The notes beneath the pieces are model-generated. The model did no database searches, was not told where the DNA came from, and was given only the letters and a program-made list of their open reading frames with translations. Shown here piece after piece: positions 1 through 12,710 of a DNA stretch of 64,000 bases. Position 1 is the stretch's first letter, and the number at the start of each line of letters is the position of its first letter. The position numbers and the translations under genes are program-made. Origin of the DNA: Diadema setosum (taxonomy: Eukaryota; Echinodermata; Echinoidea; Diadematoida; Diadematidae); NCBI RefSeq assembly GCF_964275005.1, contig NC_092685.1, positions 30,030,682 to 30,094,681 of the forward strand. Direction: 5' to 3'.

Positions 1-410
1 GCCGAAAGCGTCTTATTCTATTCAACAAAGTCATATCAAATGAGTTTCCAATACACAAATGACTGTCTCCAACCAATAATTTCTCACATCCTTTCTTCAG
101 CTAACAGAGAATATTGAATATTATATCATTTACTTATAATTTTGAAACATCCTCAAATAATAAAACATATACAAAAGAAGATATCCTCATAATCAACGCA
201 GTCAAATTTAACACACTGTGTATGTTGTCTTTGATATACAATCAAACAAAAAGGTTGATTCTCACACACACAAAAAATCTAAATGAGTAACTTGTGGAAT
301 GTAAACTTTTTGGTGAAATGCATAAATGATAACATCCTTCACTTTTTTATTTTATGCAAAATTACGATCCAATTTGTACCATTCTGTTCATGAGATGTGT
401 TTTATCAAAT

Positions 411-1105
411 ATGTGACCCTGCACCTCAAAACAAACAAAAAGTCGCTAAACATGAATTTTTAGTTAAGACCATATTCTGAAAGAGCAGACTTTCAGCTTT
501 AAAATGATGTATAACTCAAATCAAATGGACTCTCCTAACCTATCTAAATATTGGAAAGAAAGCACAAACTAAGGAAAAGTGTGAACTGAGAAAAGAGGCT
601 CTGAAGTACAGTGTCTATTCAAGCGCTTAATCTTTACCAAACAGTGCTGGCTGTGCGATGAATGGGACAAAAAACAGGAAGTAAACCACCAGAGTAACAA
701 CAATGAAGGGATTATCAGATTAAACTGAAATTGAGCATGCCTCATTAACACATTCTGTCCATAATTAATGCCAACTTTCAATGCAGTATCATTATCCTTT
801 CAAAAGTTATTAGAGTTGAAAGTGAAGAGTGTGGACAAGGTTTTTCAGAAATGAAAAAGGGATTCTAAAGACACACCTAATCACACTATTCTACCAAAAA
901 TGTTCGAGATAAACTGTTAAAAAAAACACACTTTCCTGCCCGTTTTATGGTACCAAATTTTAGCATAATGTAAAAGAAGACCCGCTCTTTCAGAAAATAT
1001 GAAAAAGTCAAGTTCGGCTAGGTTGACCCATTTCACTTATTTTCAGTCTTCACACAAAATCAGTGTGTGCGACTTTATGTTCGTTTTGAGGTGCACGGTC
1101 ACATA
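411..1105. repeat. Dispersed DNA element, about 695 bp, with terminal inverted repeats
   Basis: The left end ATGTGACCCTGCACCTCAAA and right end GAGGTGCACGGTCACAT are inverted repeats that extend inwards by about 35 bp (GCGAC...AAAGTCGC). A second, 5'-truncated copy lies in the opposite orientation at 30521-30983, with alignable blocks around TTATTAGAGTTGAAAGTG and CACATTCTGTCCAT. No protein-coding content was recognised, so it looks like a non-autonomous element. Confidence 0.75.
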
Positions 1106-1421
1106 TAGTAAACTTGGAAATGTGATGTGGGAATGAACCTCAAACTCATGTAAGATAGTGTGTCTGTGGCTTGTAACCCATTCTTCCTGAAGTCAGAAAA
1201 GAATTCATCAAAATACACAGCTGACATGTCTGCCACCAACAATGATGATTATTTTCTCTAACAATTAGGAAGACAATATCATTTGAAAATGAAAATCAAA
1301 AACTGATGAGCTAAAAAAAAAGACCAAAAAAAAAAAAAATGATTTGGTGATGACCAGAATCGAACAGATTTCCAATTGACCTGTTTTTCTTAAAGTAAAA
1401 TGATAAGATGCATGCACACAC

Positions 1422-1578
1422 CTCCTCTGGACTAGCATTGGCAACTTTGAAGCCGCTGTAGGTTTCTGCTGTCCAGTCCTCGGACTTGCTCGGCATCTCA
1501 AAATCCACTGGGCTGGCCAGACCGTACGTGGCCTTGGTGGGAAGTTCTGGCACCTCATCTGGGACCTTCTGGTAGTAG
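1422..1578 (-). CDS. BROX: BROX exon 10 (residues 356-408)
   Basis: Encodes YYQKVPDEVPELPTKATYGL, then DWTAETYSGFKV. It ends at a GTGTGT donor in phase 0, so one or more further exons must follow to supply the stop and any CAAX motif. Confidence 0.9.
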
Positions 1579-4500
1579 CTGGATGTGAGAATTGAGCCAT
1601 TGAATGCATGGGGTCTACCTATAAAGTTATGCATATGTCTACTTACAGTATGCACAGACCAGACTCACATATCACAAGGGGGTATGTGATTATTGTCATC
1701 TACAAAATAATTGCAGTTACAACAACGGCAGTGAGAAAATAACCAATCACTTGTGAGTATTGAATTTATTGCCACAGTCATTTCAATCTTTCTTATACAA
1801 AATAAATGCAAACAGGCCTTCATTTAGCAACCTGAAGTCGTGCTGAATTGAAATCAGTATCACTGGACAAATATCACTTCCCTTGACTGGCTACGTAATA
1901 CATCATCACTGCAGTGAGATTGTATGCACATATCAAGTGTTGATATTGTACACAAAAGTCTTCTCTTTATACAACAGTTTAAAACAAACTGCCAATAGCT
2001 TCCATCTTTGTCAAAAGGATGTGTAAACATCTGCAATAGATAGTATGTTGCATGCTGAACGGACAAAAAAAATACAGAATTTCAATTTGGTTCTTTTCCT
2101 CCAAGTTGCAGAAATTTCAATCCAGATATTTTTCTAATATCACAAACTTAGTTTCTAAGTGACTATTCAAAGTTGAGAGTTACAAGAAATACACAAAAAG
2201 TGACTGGCATGGCCATCATATATCCATTTACATTAAGATAATCACATGGGTAAATGTATATCATGAATTATGAAATGCATGCATCATTTACACAAATGGA
2301 AATGTGGCCATAAATTTTACAATTGCCAAATGAGAAATGAAAGAAGTATCTTAGTTCCTCTTCCTTAAAAAAAAAAAAAACAAACTAGGAGCAAAAGTGG
2401 AGTCTATTTCTTGACTAAGTTAATACTATTTGCATTTCAGTAACATTAAATGATGCGTGGTATGGGATATCTATTGGAAAAAAAAGATGGTACAGACTCA
2501 ATCAGTTGTTCATACCTGTGAGATAAGAACAAGAGCGCCATATTGATGATGCTGAGGTACTCACATAAATCCATTCTCTCTCTCTACTTTTTCCAGGTTC
2601 CTCCTGATAAGGGGGCCAAGACGACGGAAGAAGGCATGCTCCTGTGGTTTCGCACTCCTCCCTGGGCCTTTGGTAGAGGCATATGTCCGTCCCAACTCCT
2701 CCGCCTTCTGGTATTCTTCAGGGAAATAAAACATATCACATATCTTAACATCTCTGTCATCTACATTTCTCTGGTGCTTTCTTCCCCTGGAAAAGATTTA
2801 CATTATTGTTATGCCTTGCCAGTCTTCATGGTGAAAGAAATCCTACTGTTTTATCCATATATTTCAAAGTTTAGTGATCTACTCCATTGGTACAGAGCAA
2901 TGGTCAAAGAGTTACTATGAGACAGAAGAAAGTTACAAGCAGATTGCATGAATATCATTCAAATCCCAGTAAAATGATCCACACCAGTACACAAGTGTAG
3001 AAAGCATGGAAGCAACTAACTTCAATTCTTTCTCAAAGTTTGTAGACTTAAGAATGATTCACTTTCTGTATGCTGTATGCCACAGCGATATTCTTGATTT
3101 CTTTATCTCATTGTCATCAATAAAGGTTTACAGTGGCCTGGTGGATATAAACTTGAAATTATCAGCTGCAAACCAAGGAACATATTTCACTAAAGTGTTC
3201 TTCTACCTGCGAATGTTCATCATCCTTTTGGCGAAGATGACCTATAATCTGTTGAATCCAAAACCTCCACTTCCTCTTAGTGTTTCAATTAATAAGCCCA
3301 TCTCTACCCCCCCCCCCCCCCCCCCGCCGCAGTTTGGCATATTAGTTTAATCATTATAGAGATGTCCCTTCATCATGGTAAAGTCATATGTCTGTGGTAT
3401 GAAAGAAAGGTGAGGTAGAAAGATGAGGGAGAATCAGTTATTCATGCAAATCTTATTCACCATAGTATCAATATTTAAGTGATGTTTTACTGACTTTCAT
3501 AACATAATTTTTCTCAAACAATAGACACACATGGGTTACATAGTGAAGTCTAAACATTTGTTTGTTGGTTGTCTTTGTGGTAAAACATCTGATGGCAAGC
3601 CTAAGTACTGTTAACACAATCTTAAAGGCAATGAGGTACCGCAGAGATAAGGCATGGTCGAGCAACATGGCTGAAAATATTACTATAACCATTTCAACAT
3701 CCTTCAAAACTACAGGCATGATCTCCCCTTCTTAGCAATTGACACCCCCCCCCCCCCCATACACACACTATCCTAATCTTTCTACACTACTGACAAGTTC
3801 TCCCTTCTCACACAAACCTTAACTCCTGAAAAAATGTGGCAAGGTCGACTTACGAGTCTGACTTTCTTTCGCCGACCTGACCGCAGCACCACACTTGTCC
3901 TGAGCCAGGAGGGTCTGGGCGTGGTAGCAATGTGCCTGCAGTTGGGGGCCAGAACACATGACAAGTGATGACCACCACAATAAGAATTGCATGCAGGGAA
4001 CATTGTTAACCCTGCTATTAGAACAATGTACAGTACTCGTTGCAGCTCTAACCCACATCTCTACAAGGTTATCCATTACATGTGACGCGAGATATACAGA
4101 AACCACTCTATGAGATGATAAAGAGCATGCAATTCTAAGGGGTATCAAAAGTTTATTTGATGAAAATCGGTTTTGAAATGGCTTAGATATTCAAAAACAA
4201 GGTGAAACAAAGAGATCCTAATAAAAGGCGTGGCCTGTCGCCTTTTATTATCATCACTTTTTTTGATATCTCAGCCATTTGAAAACCAATTTTCATCAAA
4301 TAAACGTTGAATCCGTCTTAAAATTACATGCTCTTTCATATTTCATAAGAGGTTTCTCATTATCTCACTTAGGAATGTTCAAAACATGATCCCCATCTCA
4401 ACCAGTACTGTACAGTCCCTTTAACTCGCTGAAGACAAGACCCGAGTATACTTAGGCAGGTGTCTATGGGAAATGCGTGTTGTAGCAAAATCAGCCCGTC

Positions 4501-7500
4501 CTCAATGGGTTAATAACACAATGATAAATTTTTGTTTAGACAATTTAACATAGGTATTGCACTTTTTTTCTTTTCAACTTTCAAATATATGTTCATGTAA
4601 TATGTATTACAATTATTTTTTTGTGATTATTGTATTTGAAAGAATTTGTGTGATATCAGAAATAAAATTAGAAGTGAACTGAAATGAATTGAATGAACAT
4701 CATTGTTACTTTGAAGCACACATAACTTGAAAATCTGTTAGTCTGATTTCACTCTATTCAATACAGCTAACTTGAGCATGGAGAGGATTTTCCCTTTAAC
4801 TCACATATGCCAAGTAGAATGTGGCCTTCAGCTGCAGGTACTTGCGCCACTTGTTGACGAGGGTCTCCTCAACTGCCTTCAGGGAATTGTCTGCTAACTT
4901 GAAGAGTTTTCCAGTCTCGAAGGCAAGGGACGACACTAGATTGGTGGCATGCTTCATTTCAATAGCACGGGCCACGGTGACTGGAGTGCAGAAATCGTAT
5001 GCAAAGAAAAGAATACGATTCTGAGCATACAGCTTTAAAAAGATGATCCACCTTATGTGGGGTCCTTTATATCACTAAATTGAGTCATGATCATACAATG
5101 TAGAACACTATGAAGTGATGCTCAAAAAAGTTACAAATTTATAGTTCCAAACATAATGAAATGCCCCTTCAAACTACTTCACCAGGCTTACCCTGGTACT
5201 AATTCATAAGATTTGCACCATTCGTCACCAGTTGTATTGTTTTGATAATCTGTGGTCCATTGTGACCCATGAACTTAGCCCTGTGACCTTAGTCCTCTGA
5301 CTGCAAGGCATAACAACTACCCACGTTTATCTATGTATGGCCATACATACTTAATAGTGTCATTAAGGTACTTCAACTTGGTTTGTGATTAGTAGCTCTT
5401 GTGGCATAACTGAGCATGGTCAGTTAGATTAACTGTTTGACAACTACAAACTGGCACAACTATCAAGATGATAAAGTAATGTGTAAGAAAGAGCTAAAGC
5501 TGTGCAGAAAATTGTACACAGCAGGAAGAACAACAAATTGAAAAATTGAATTCTTGAAGATAGGGCAATGAACACTGATAAATTTTGAATTACAACTGTA
5601 CTGGGAATATAAATCAACACACCTTCCTGTGCCTCTGCTGTACACTGCTGGATGTATGCCTTGAGAACGTTTGGGTCGAGGTCTGTTCCATCTCCAGTCC
5701 TCTCAAACAGCTTTGCTGTCAGGGTCTCCTTGTTTGGAAATACAATTTTGCATAGAAATCATTATAAAGCACCTGAATTCCTGATGATGTACACATGTTG
5801 CTATTCTCACTCACAACTTGAAGTAAGGTGCAGTAAGTAAACTGAATTAGAACAAGAATAGTCTCAAGTTTGTGTAGGAGAAATTACAGATTCAAAGCAT
5901 TCATTGAAACTACAGGTACTCAAACTCTCATAAGATTTGGATAGATGAGGTAGAACTAAATAACTCTAAGTGCTTGCACAGGCTAGGGGAAGGGTTTACC
6001 CTCCAATTCTACCTATATCAAACTCTCACTTTGCCCAACCAAGCTTCAATATCTGTAGGAGCATGTACCTTTTTCCATTTATGGTTTCATGATTACTGGT
6101 ATCTACGCTGAACTGACAGGCCGTACTTGTAAATTTGTTTCATGGGAGTGAGGTTCTACAATTCATCCAGTTCCCAGTAACCAGTTCTATTATTCTGGTA
6201 ACTTCAAGTGAATCTTGTGGGAGACACCAAAACTTTAGTTTTGCTATTCTGGTAAAACTTCAAGTGATTTCTGAGAAATACCCAAGACTATTTTCAGAAC
6301 AAGTGGAGTGCTATCATCAGCAAAGTATGTTCTCCTACCGATGTACTTACATCAATGTACTTAAATATCCCAGCTGCTGATCGCAAGCATTTGTGAACTT
6401 CTTTGGCATCATTGTCTTCAATGCTGTAGGACAAAGCAACGTATCAAAGTTTGAAATTTACAAAATGAATGAATTATGATCTTTGACATAGAATCTCACA
6501 ACATTTTTTCAATTTATGTTTGCATTGCCAAACACACAGACAAACACCAGATTTTATCAGGATTCCAATGTCAATCTAACCTTAGTTGTGGTGACAAGAA
6601 ATAACTAAGTAGGTACGGATGGATTACCACTTTAGAAAACATTGCCTCAAATACTACTATGCACTCAATAAAAACAATACAAAGAAATAAAGCAATACTG
6701 GTAATAGAATAAATGAACAGATAAATGAATGAATGAAAGAATACATGAACAAGTATTTAAATCAATGACTATTGTGTCATGAACTGTAATCCCACAATGG
6801 TACCATGACTGTAATGATGCAAGCACTATTTCTCATTCCACCTCTGACCATTGCACTTGCAAATGAGAGTTTACCAGATATCAATTAGTCATTGAAAAAA
6901 AAATGACACAACAGCAAACATTAACCCACTGAAGACTAGTCCTGAATATACTCAGGCAGGTGTCTATGGGAAATGCATGTCCATTGTTCCTTAGAGCAAA
7001 ATCAGCTTGTCCTCAATGGGATAAACTACATTAGGATGAAGTCTCGTATAAGTTTCCATGGTCATTTGAACTCACTCTTCCTTGGCCCCTGCCAGTGCTG
7101 CTGCATGTTTGGTGTGCCACAGGGCAATGTTGAATAGAATCATGATTTGCTCAAAGACAACGTCATACTGGGAGCTGCAAGAAGAAATGATTGAAAATCA
7201 GCATTCAGCATCAACACTGGAAATTAATATCTATGCCTAAAGAATGGTCCTCCCTCCTCTCTTTTCATTCTAAACATCTGTAAGAATCTATTCAATGGGC
7301 TCTGCTGATGTATTGCACTCTTACACAGTTGGTTAATGATAAATGGAATTGATTTCTTGGAAAACAATCTTTGGAACAAATTTACATATTTACAGAACAT
7401 ATTGAATATGATGAAATAGAATTCAGATATGACTCATACAATACCACACATGCTAAAGATAGAAAGAGAGAAATAAAGATAAAGGTTGTGATTCATCAAA

Positions 7501-10500
7501 TTTAGAGGCGAGAAGAAGGAGTAAATAAGAAATCCCACCTGTCTTGACAACAAGCATTTCCTACATTGGTACTAATAAGATCAAAACACACATCACAAAC
7601 AATTCTTACTGTTGTGTCATCTGGTAAAACTTTATATGTTATAACAACCCAAAACAAACCCAAAAAAGCAAACAAACAGAACAAATCCCACACACCAAAA
7701 GACATATAATTGTACTCAGATTTAACCCTAATCAGGCCGGGCCTTTTTTGGCTATGCTAAAACCGGAGGGGGGTGGATTCTGCCCCCCCCCCCCCCATCA
7801 GGCCAATCAGTGGTGCGATCACAACGAAATTTGGCACGCGTGACACCCACGTCGTAATCTACAAGATTGTGTCATAAGATATTTTGAAACAATCAATTTC
7901 TAATTTTAATTAATTATGCAAATTAAGTGCAAGATCATATTTTAGCCTAATTAAAAGCATTGAGAGTCTACTTTTTGGTATGTGTATCTGTTTTAACATG
8001 TTCAACAATTGTACATCACAAAAACTTCCAAAAGTCATTTAATTTCTTATGTATTTTATTGTTTTCGGAATTTCTTATATATTTCTTTGTTTTTCGACTT
8101 TTGTTTTTTTCTTTGTTTTTATATTGGAAATTGTTACTGACCACTTTTTCTACCATAATTAGCCTAAAACTAATCAATGAAAGTGATTAATTGCAAGAAT
8201 AATCAGGTTTTTATGACTTTCATGACAGAGCGCCATTTTCCATAGGAAATGTACACAAAATCACAAAATTGTGCCCGTTTTGGGGTGATATGCCATTACA
8301 AAAATGGGCGTGGCTTCAAAAAAGTACACGCGGACGTTGCAAATTTGGTCTCAAAAGTTGCGCGAGACTTCAACAAAGAAAGTCAAGAAGCCTCGCGACG
8401 AGGCCTTCTCGCGTTACAGAATTATAGCGCGAAACGTCGAGGGAGGCGAGGGAAACAGAGAGATGGCATCACTTTTCATTTCCATCATGAAAAAGAGTTC
8501 AATGCCTAACTTTCAAGCAAATTTGAACTCTTCACAGGTCTCTGTAAAGTCCTCTTCACAGAAATCATAAAAACTTAAGAATCAAGACTGAATACAAACT
8601 GATTTCTTGCAGCTTCTATCCTGCATTGTTCTTCTTCATGCAATGTATTGCACAATGTGGCTGGTTGATGCAGTTTGCTGACTATTGCTATTCGCCTTGG
8701 GCAAACCACGAGGGGTCAGCATTATTCGCCCATTTTTTTTTTATCATGCATTAACAACCACTTAAAAGAATCTGTAGCATACTTTGTAGTAATACGGTCT
8801 CATTCTCTTAATATGCCTTGATATGAAATTGTGACATTTCATGACAAGATTTGATGGCAGTGGAAAAGATACATAATTGATGCGGCTACTCACGTGTGCT
8901 TTTCACCCAGGCTGTTGGACCATGTGAACTTGATGGCATTTCTCAGTTTGCCATCCTGTGACCCACTGGCCACTATTTCCTGCTCTTGACCTCCTTCTCC
9001 TTCACCCGACCCCTGCTGGGATATGAATCATTTAAAAAAGAATGAAAATTTTAAAAATGCACCAGTTCCTAATGTGCCCTTGTGAATACATGTGTATGTT
9101 CCACACATTTTCCATACAATGACATGCTGGAAACACGTTATGTATTTTGCCATGATATCTTCTTTCTTTTTTTTTTTTTTTTTTTTTTTTGAATAGCGCA
9201 TTTGGGCATTGCAATACCAGTGGGAAAATAAGGATAAAAAGAGCAAATATTTCACTGCTATATTTCTTGTCCAAATAACGATGTATACTCTTTCAAATAT
9301 GATGTGTTAACAATGGAATAAAAACATGGGAAAGTTGTCATAACTGGTAAAAAAAAAGGGGGAATCAATCAAAGGAGAATTTACACATTAACAGTAGTTA
9401 CAGTATGGAAAGGCTTGTGATGGACAGCTGCTAGTAAAATCAAAGAAACATCTGAATCTCTTTGGCTACCGGTACATCCTTGCACCCATTGTCTTAAGCC
9501 CACCTGGTGAAGCCTAAAAAAAAAGGTCTATACATATAGGGATTTCGATACTATCAGAAGTAATGGGTTAGTATGAAAGTCTGATGGCATATTGCATAGT
9601 CTGCTTCTTGCAAAACACTCAACAGGAGCATAACGTCGCTGGGGTGACAAGACCTTGTATCTGCAATTTTGGTGAAAATGACTTTTTTAAAATAATGGTC
9701 AAATAATGTGTTAAGTGATGGCCTGTCCAAATCCCAACTGTCTTACTCCAAAAATGAAGCCACCACGGCATGTCAAAGGAAAGGCTATCCCATTTGCCAC
9801 AGTGCTTAAGCCGCCATGTTTTTGGGCTCTCCTGAACATTTGACATTTTGTAGATACAAGGTCTTGTCACCCTAGGGACGATATGATTTATCTCACCTGG
9901 GAAACAAAACAATCAGAATGTCTTCATTACATTCAACCAGGAAGTCAGGTACTAATACATGAACTTGCAGAAGTCCTCTGAATGCTATGGGCACTCATTT
10001 CACTTCTAATATTTTTAATCAAATGTGTGGCAGATGAAAATTACATTTTATGGTCATGGGCATTAATCACTGCAAAAAACAAAACAAAAACAAAACAACA
10101 ACAACAACAACAACAAAAACATTTAACATTTATAAACACAAACTTACAGACTGTGCAGCTGGTTTTGCATTTGGATCTGTAGTGGGCTCCACAAAGCCAC
10201 GCAAAATGCCAAGGTACTTCTCTGCAGCAGCATTCAGAACTGCTATATCTGTGTTTGGGTTTGGAAGAAGAGCGAGTAGAGCTGCTCGTGCAGTCTTGGC
10301 TTCACTGTAAAATAAGTAGAGGTCAGAGAGAATGAAAAACAGATTGATTAAGATAATATCTTGGTACCGTACATGGGGATTCACTCTATATTGCTTTGTA
10401 ATTGGAAGTGTATATTTGGAAGATAATGGTGCTTATGGCAAGTTATGACTACGGTACTCATGATTATGGTAATTATCAGTTATGTTTGTAAATTCAGATG

Positions 10501-11683
10501 TGAATTGTATTAAGCCTGTGCAAATCATGATTCCAAAACTCAACTTGATAACTGCCAGACATGCATATATGCACTGACATTTGTTTTGTTTGTTTTATTT
10601 TTCCATCTTAGAAGATGGCTGGATACAATAGCCTATATTTAGCTGCAATAGTTTACACTGGTTTTCCATGGGGTTCAGTTGCATGTACGGCGAGACCAAG
10701 TCACCAGGTTAAGCACCCTACTCTTTGCGATGAATGATTGCAGCAGGATCTTTTACATGCATGAGCTTGTGACTCTCTCACACATGGACATTCATTTTAT
10801 GTCTTTGCCGAGGGACAGTGTGTTTTTGACCTCTACTTGGTAAGCTTGGAGAATGGAGGGGATGGAAAGAACTATAGTCATACCATTACCAGTATGACTT
10901 CACAGTTTCGATTCATATTTTGTGTTTGCAAGAATGACAAGGTCATGATAAGGATGCTAAATCACATCTGTGGTAATTATTTTTTGATTTACAGATTTTC
11001 ACATTGCACATTATTGCATTCACAACAAATATCAATCCTACTACTTAGGCCTACAAATAGTACAATACAAGTGTATCAACATATCAAATGAACAAGGAAA
11101 AATATTCATTATTAATCAGACTTCATCGTTTGTAATGGTTGTTTTTTTAACAGTCGACTGACATTTATGAGTATATTATTGTAAATGTTCTTTCCATGCT
11201 AATTTATTATTTTTATTATATTTATATTGTCTCAAAATAAAATGCATTTAGGACCTAATAGGGCTATACTTGTGACAGGTGTCTGAACAGCCAGGAGCCG
11301 GCAGACACTTTTACAAACATGCATGCGATGAGCTCATTTGAATATTTGCCACTATTTCACAAAAATATGTAGACTGACATTAAAGAGCAAGCTTCAAAAT
11401 TAATGGTCACTCAATATACTTCACACGAATTAAAACAAATTCATTTGGCATCGCTACCCATACCAGCAAGCGCAAGGACTTGATAAGATAAAGAAAGCCT
11501 TACTACAACAACACGAACGCGTGGGACTAAGCGTAAGCGTTTTGATTGCAGTGTCGCTATTCTATCGGCGCGGTGATCTTACCTGCAGATATTCCTGGCA
11601 AGAGGAGTGCTGGCTTGTTTTCCAAGATCAAAATTTACTACATTCGTAGCTTTGAGCGGATTTCTGTGGAACCAATGCGCCAT
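1422..11683 (-). CDS. BROX: BROX, Bro1-domain protein (3' end missing)
   Basis: Bro1 domains bind ESCRT-III CHMP4-type subunits; BROX is the short, C-terminally prenylated member of the ALIX family. Ten exons were placed by GT-AG junctions and reading phase: 11583-11683, 10148-10304, 8894-9015, 7076-7174, 6351-6423, 5623-5728, 4805-4980, 3854-3935, 2565-2715, 1422-1578. They join to 1224 nt (408 codons) with no internal stop. The start MAHWFHRNPLKAT matches the known BROX N-terminus. Later landmarks are AKEVHKCLRSAAGIFK, VTVARAIEMKHAT, NKWRKYLQLKATFY, LLAQDKCGAAVRS, STKGPGRSAKP and YYQKVPDEVPELPTKATYG. Human BROX is about 411 residues and ends in a CAAX box. No CAAX exon was found at 1-1421, so the terminal exon is probably outside the window. 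Residues 87-100 (Gly/Glu/Gln-rich) are a poorly conserved linker. The gene is transcribed away from the checkpoint gene, 6.8 kb off. Confidence 0.93.
2565..2715 (-). CDS. BROX: BROX exon 9 (residues 306-356)
   Basis: Encodes ASTKGPGRSAKPQEHAFFRR and ends LEKVERENGFI, matching LEKCQRENGFI of BROX. The donor is GTGAGT below 2565. Confidence 0.93.
3854..3935 (-). CDS. BROX: BROX exon 8 (residues 279-306)
   Basis: Encodes AHCYHAQTLLAQDKCGAAVR, equivalent to [20 protein letters not shown] in BROX. Donor GTAAGT. Confidence 0.93.
4012..4426. repeat. Foldback MITE, copy A (BROX intron 7)
   Basis: Nearly the whole unit is an inverted repeat. TTTGATGAAAATCGGTTTTG pairs with AAAACCAATTTTCATCAAA around a centre near 4235. 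The outer end CCAGTACTGTACAGTCCCTTT matches copies B (16841-17225) and C (25629-26032). The left end of this copy is degraded. Confidence 0.75.
4424..4514. repeat. Short dispersed repeat, copy 1
   Basis: Shares ACTCAGGCAGGTGTCTATGG-like sequence and a closing CCTCAATGGG with 6922-7026, in the same orientation. It abuts foldback copy A. Confidence 0.7.
4805..4980 (-). CDS. BROX: BROX exon 7 (residues 220-278)
   Basis: Encodes VTVARAIEMKHATNLVSSLA through NKWRKYLQLKATFYLAY. This is one of the best matches to BROX. Donor GTGAGT. Confidence 0.94.
5623..5728 (-). CDS. BROX: BROX exon 6 (residues 185-220)
   Basis: Encodes ETLTAKLFERTGDGTDL, then AYIQQCTAEAQE, matching the BROX segment EAYVIQCQAEAQEV. 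Phase 0 in, phase 1 out. Confidence 0.92.
6351..6423 (-). CDS. BROX: BROX exon 5 (residues 160-184)
   Basis: Encodes EDNDAKEVHKCLRSAAGIFK. Phase 2 in, phase 0 out. Donor GTAAGT. Confidence 0.92.
6922..7026. repeat. Short dispersed repeat, copy 2
   Basis: Same family and orientation as 4424-4514. It contains GGCAGGTGTCTATGGGAAAT and ends CCTCAATGGGATAAA. It lies 50 bp from BROX exon 4. Confidence 0.7.
7076..7174 (-). CDS. BROX: BROX exon 4 (residues 127-160)
   Basis: Encodes SQYDVVFEQIMILFNIALWH followed by TKHAAALAG, the conserved core of the Bro1 domain. Donor GTGAGT. Confidence 0.93.
7722..8530. repeat. Probable interspersed repeat (AACCCTAATCAGGCCGGGCC type)
   Basis: Starts AACCCTAATCAGGCCGGGCC, followed by a poly-C tract and the phrase ACGAAATTTGGCACGCGTGA, then AT-rich and CG-rich blocks. 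Composition differs sharply from the flanks. Two overlapping open frames at 8249-8570 lack any recognisable domain. No end structure was identified, so the limits are approximate. Confidence 0.4.
8894..9015 (-). CDS. BROX: BROX exon 3 (residues 87-127)
   Basis: A Gly/Glu/Gln-rich start, then DGKLRNAIKFTWSNSLGEKH, matching the KLR...FKWTDTL segment of BROX. The acceptor could shift by 3 nt because two AG dinucleotides are adjacent (CCCAGCAG). Confidence 0.88.
9642..9872. repeat. MITE with 21-bp TIRs (BROX intron 2)
   Basis: Left GGGTGACAAGACCTTGTATC and right GATACAAGGTCTTGTCACCC are perfect inverted repeats enclosing about 190 bp with no ORF. No clear target duplication was seen. Confidence 0.8.
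10148..10304 (-). CDS. BROX: BROX exon 2 (residues 34-86)
   Basis: Acceptor TTTTACAG and donor GTAAGT. Encodes ALLALLPNPNTDIAVLNAAA followed by EKYLGILRGF, the helical start of the Bro1 domain. Confidence 0.93.
10590..10835. repeat. Probable old interspersed repeat fragment
   Basis: Contains GGATCTTTTACATGCATGAG, GTGACTCTCTCACACATGG and GCCGAGGGACAGTG in order. I recall this arrangement from repeats common in marine invertebrate genomes. Ends were not defined. Confidence 0.35.
11583..11683 (-). CDS. BROX: BROX exon 1 (residues 1-34)
   Basis: ATG at 11683-11681, then AHWFHRNPLKATNVVNF, as in vertebrate BROX. The donor GTAAGA lies just below 11583. The exon ends in phase 2. Confidence 0.93.
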
Positions 11684-12640
11684 TTTTATACAAAGAAGTT
11701 GAAATTTCCACTTCACTCCCGTTTACGATATTAGACTTCTAAGGCTTTTCTTCCACACGAATTTCCGACATACAATAAACATAGACCTAGACTTTATACC
11801 AGCACCTGTTAATATATTCGTATATTAGCACTAAAATAATCTTGTTTAAGAAAAGAATTTCATGAGAAAACGGAGCTCAATTGTTCATTTATTATTTAAG
11901 GTAGGTCCTCCGTAGTCTAATATTCTTAATATCTATTGTCATTACAATCAGTGAACTCCAGGCCAATTTTGGATAAACAAGATTATGTCTTTAAAACTAG
12001 ACTACGTAAAGTATTTGTTCATCATGAGAGGCTGACTGACAACTGTGAGGTTGACGTCATATTTATCTTCAGAAATTACGATTTTTCAGTACAATGTACG
12101 GTTCAGGTGAAGACACGTGAAACTTTTGTTTCATGACAAAATGTTTTTATGCTTAATCTTTGCAATTTTTTCGAAATTTTTAATGTTCTGTTCAACTGCG
12201 TCTATTCTGCTCAGTATCTATAACTCTAAGCTTGAAAAGGTGGGATGAATTTTTCACTCTATATTTTTATTGTATTTTCGCTCATTTCAGCTGGGTGCTG
12301 GTCGGCAGACATCCAACAGCAACTGGAACTATCTATCTATGTAATAGTATTCCATAAGTTTGGGTAGAAAAGTACTTTTGCAATTTATTAATTTGTCTTT
12401 AAAAAAATGACTCGAGGATGATAATCACAGTGCATGACAATTTAGTATGGACAACTCTCTTAGTCATTTCTACACTTATATTTTCCTTAATTAGATTTAT
12501 TATTTCCTCTTCACATGTCTGTATTCAAATTATTTGAATATCATTTATTTCATTTCATTTTATTTAATTTATTTCATTTTCAACATTTGCATGTACATAA
12601 TCATACGAAATCAATGAGGTTTATTTCTTATAAGGGAAAA
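11684..12640. other. Intergenic, upstream of BROX
   Basis: Holds the BROX 5' flank. It is AT-rich, with no CpG-rich block, ORF or repeat structure that I could support. Confidence 0.5.
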
Positions 12641-12710
12641 TAGTGTGAGGACAGGGCCGGCGGAGCGTTTTCAAAAGTGTGTGTGTGTCGGGGGGGGGGG
12701 GGGGTGCCAG

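Noticed and set aside
1110..1200. Possible BROX exon after a good TTCTGACTTCAG acceptor (minus strand)
   Set aside because: The translation shows no BROX-like or CAAX sequence and runs into the terminal repeat of the 411-1105 element.
1340..1380. tRNA B-box-like sequence on the minus strand (GTTCGATTCTGG)
   Set aside because: No A box or cloverleaf at the right spacing.
3190..3262. Possible extra BROX exon between exons 8 and 9
   Set aside because: Exons 8 and 9 already join in phase and match the family without a gap. The candidate has a stop in the required frame.
8249..8570. Two overlapping open frames in BROX intron 3
   Set aside because: No recognisable domain, inside a probable repeat, and on the strand opposite BROX.
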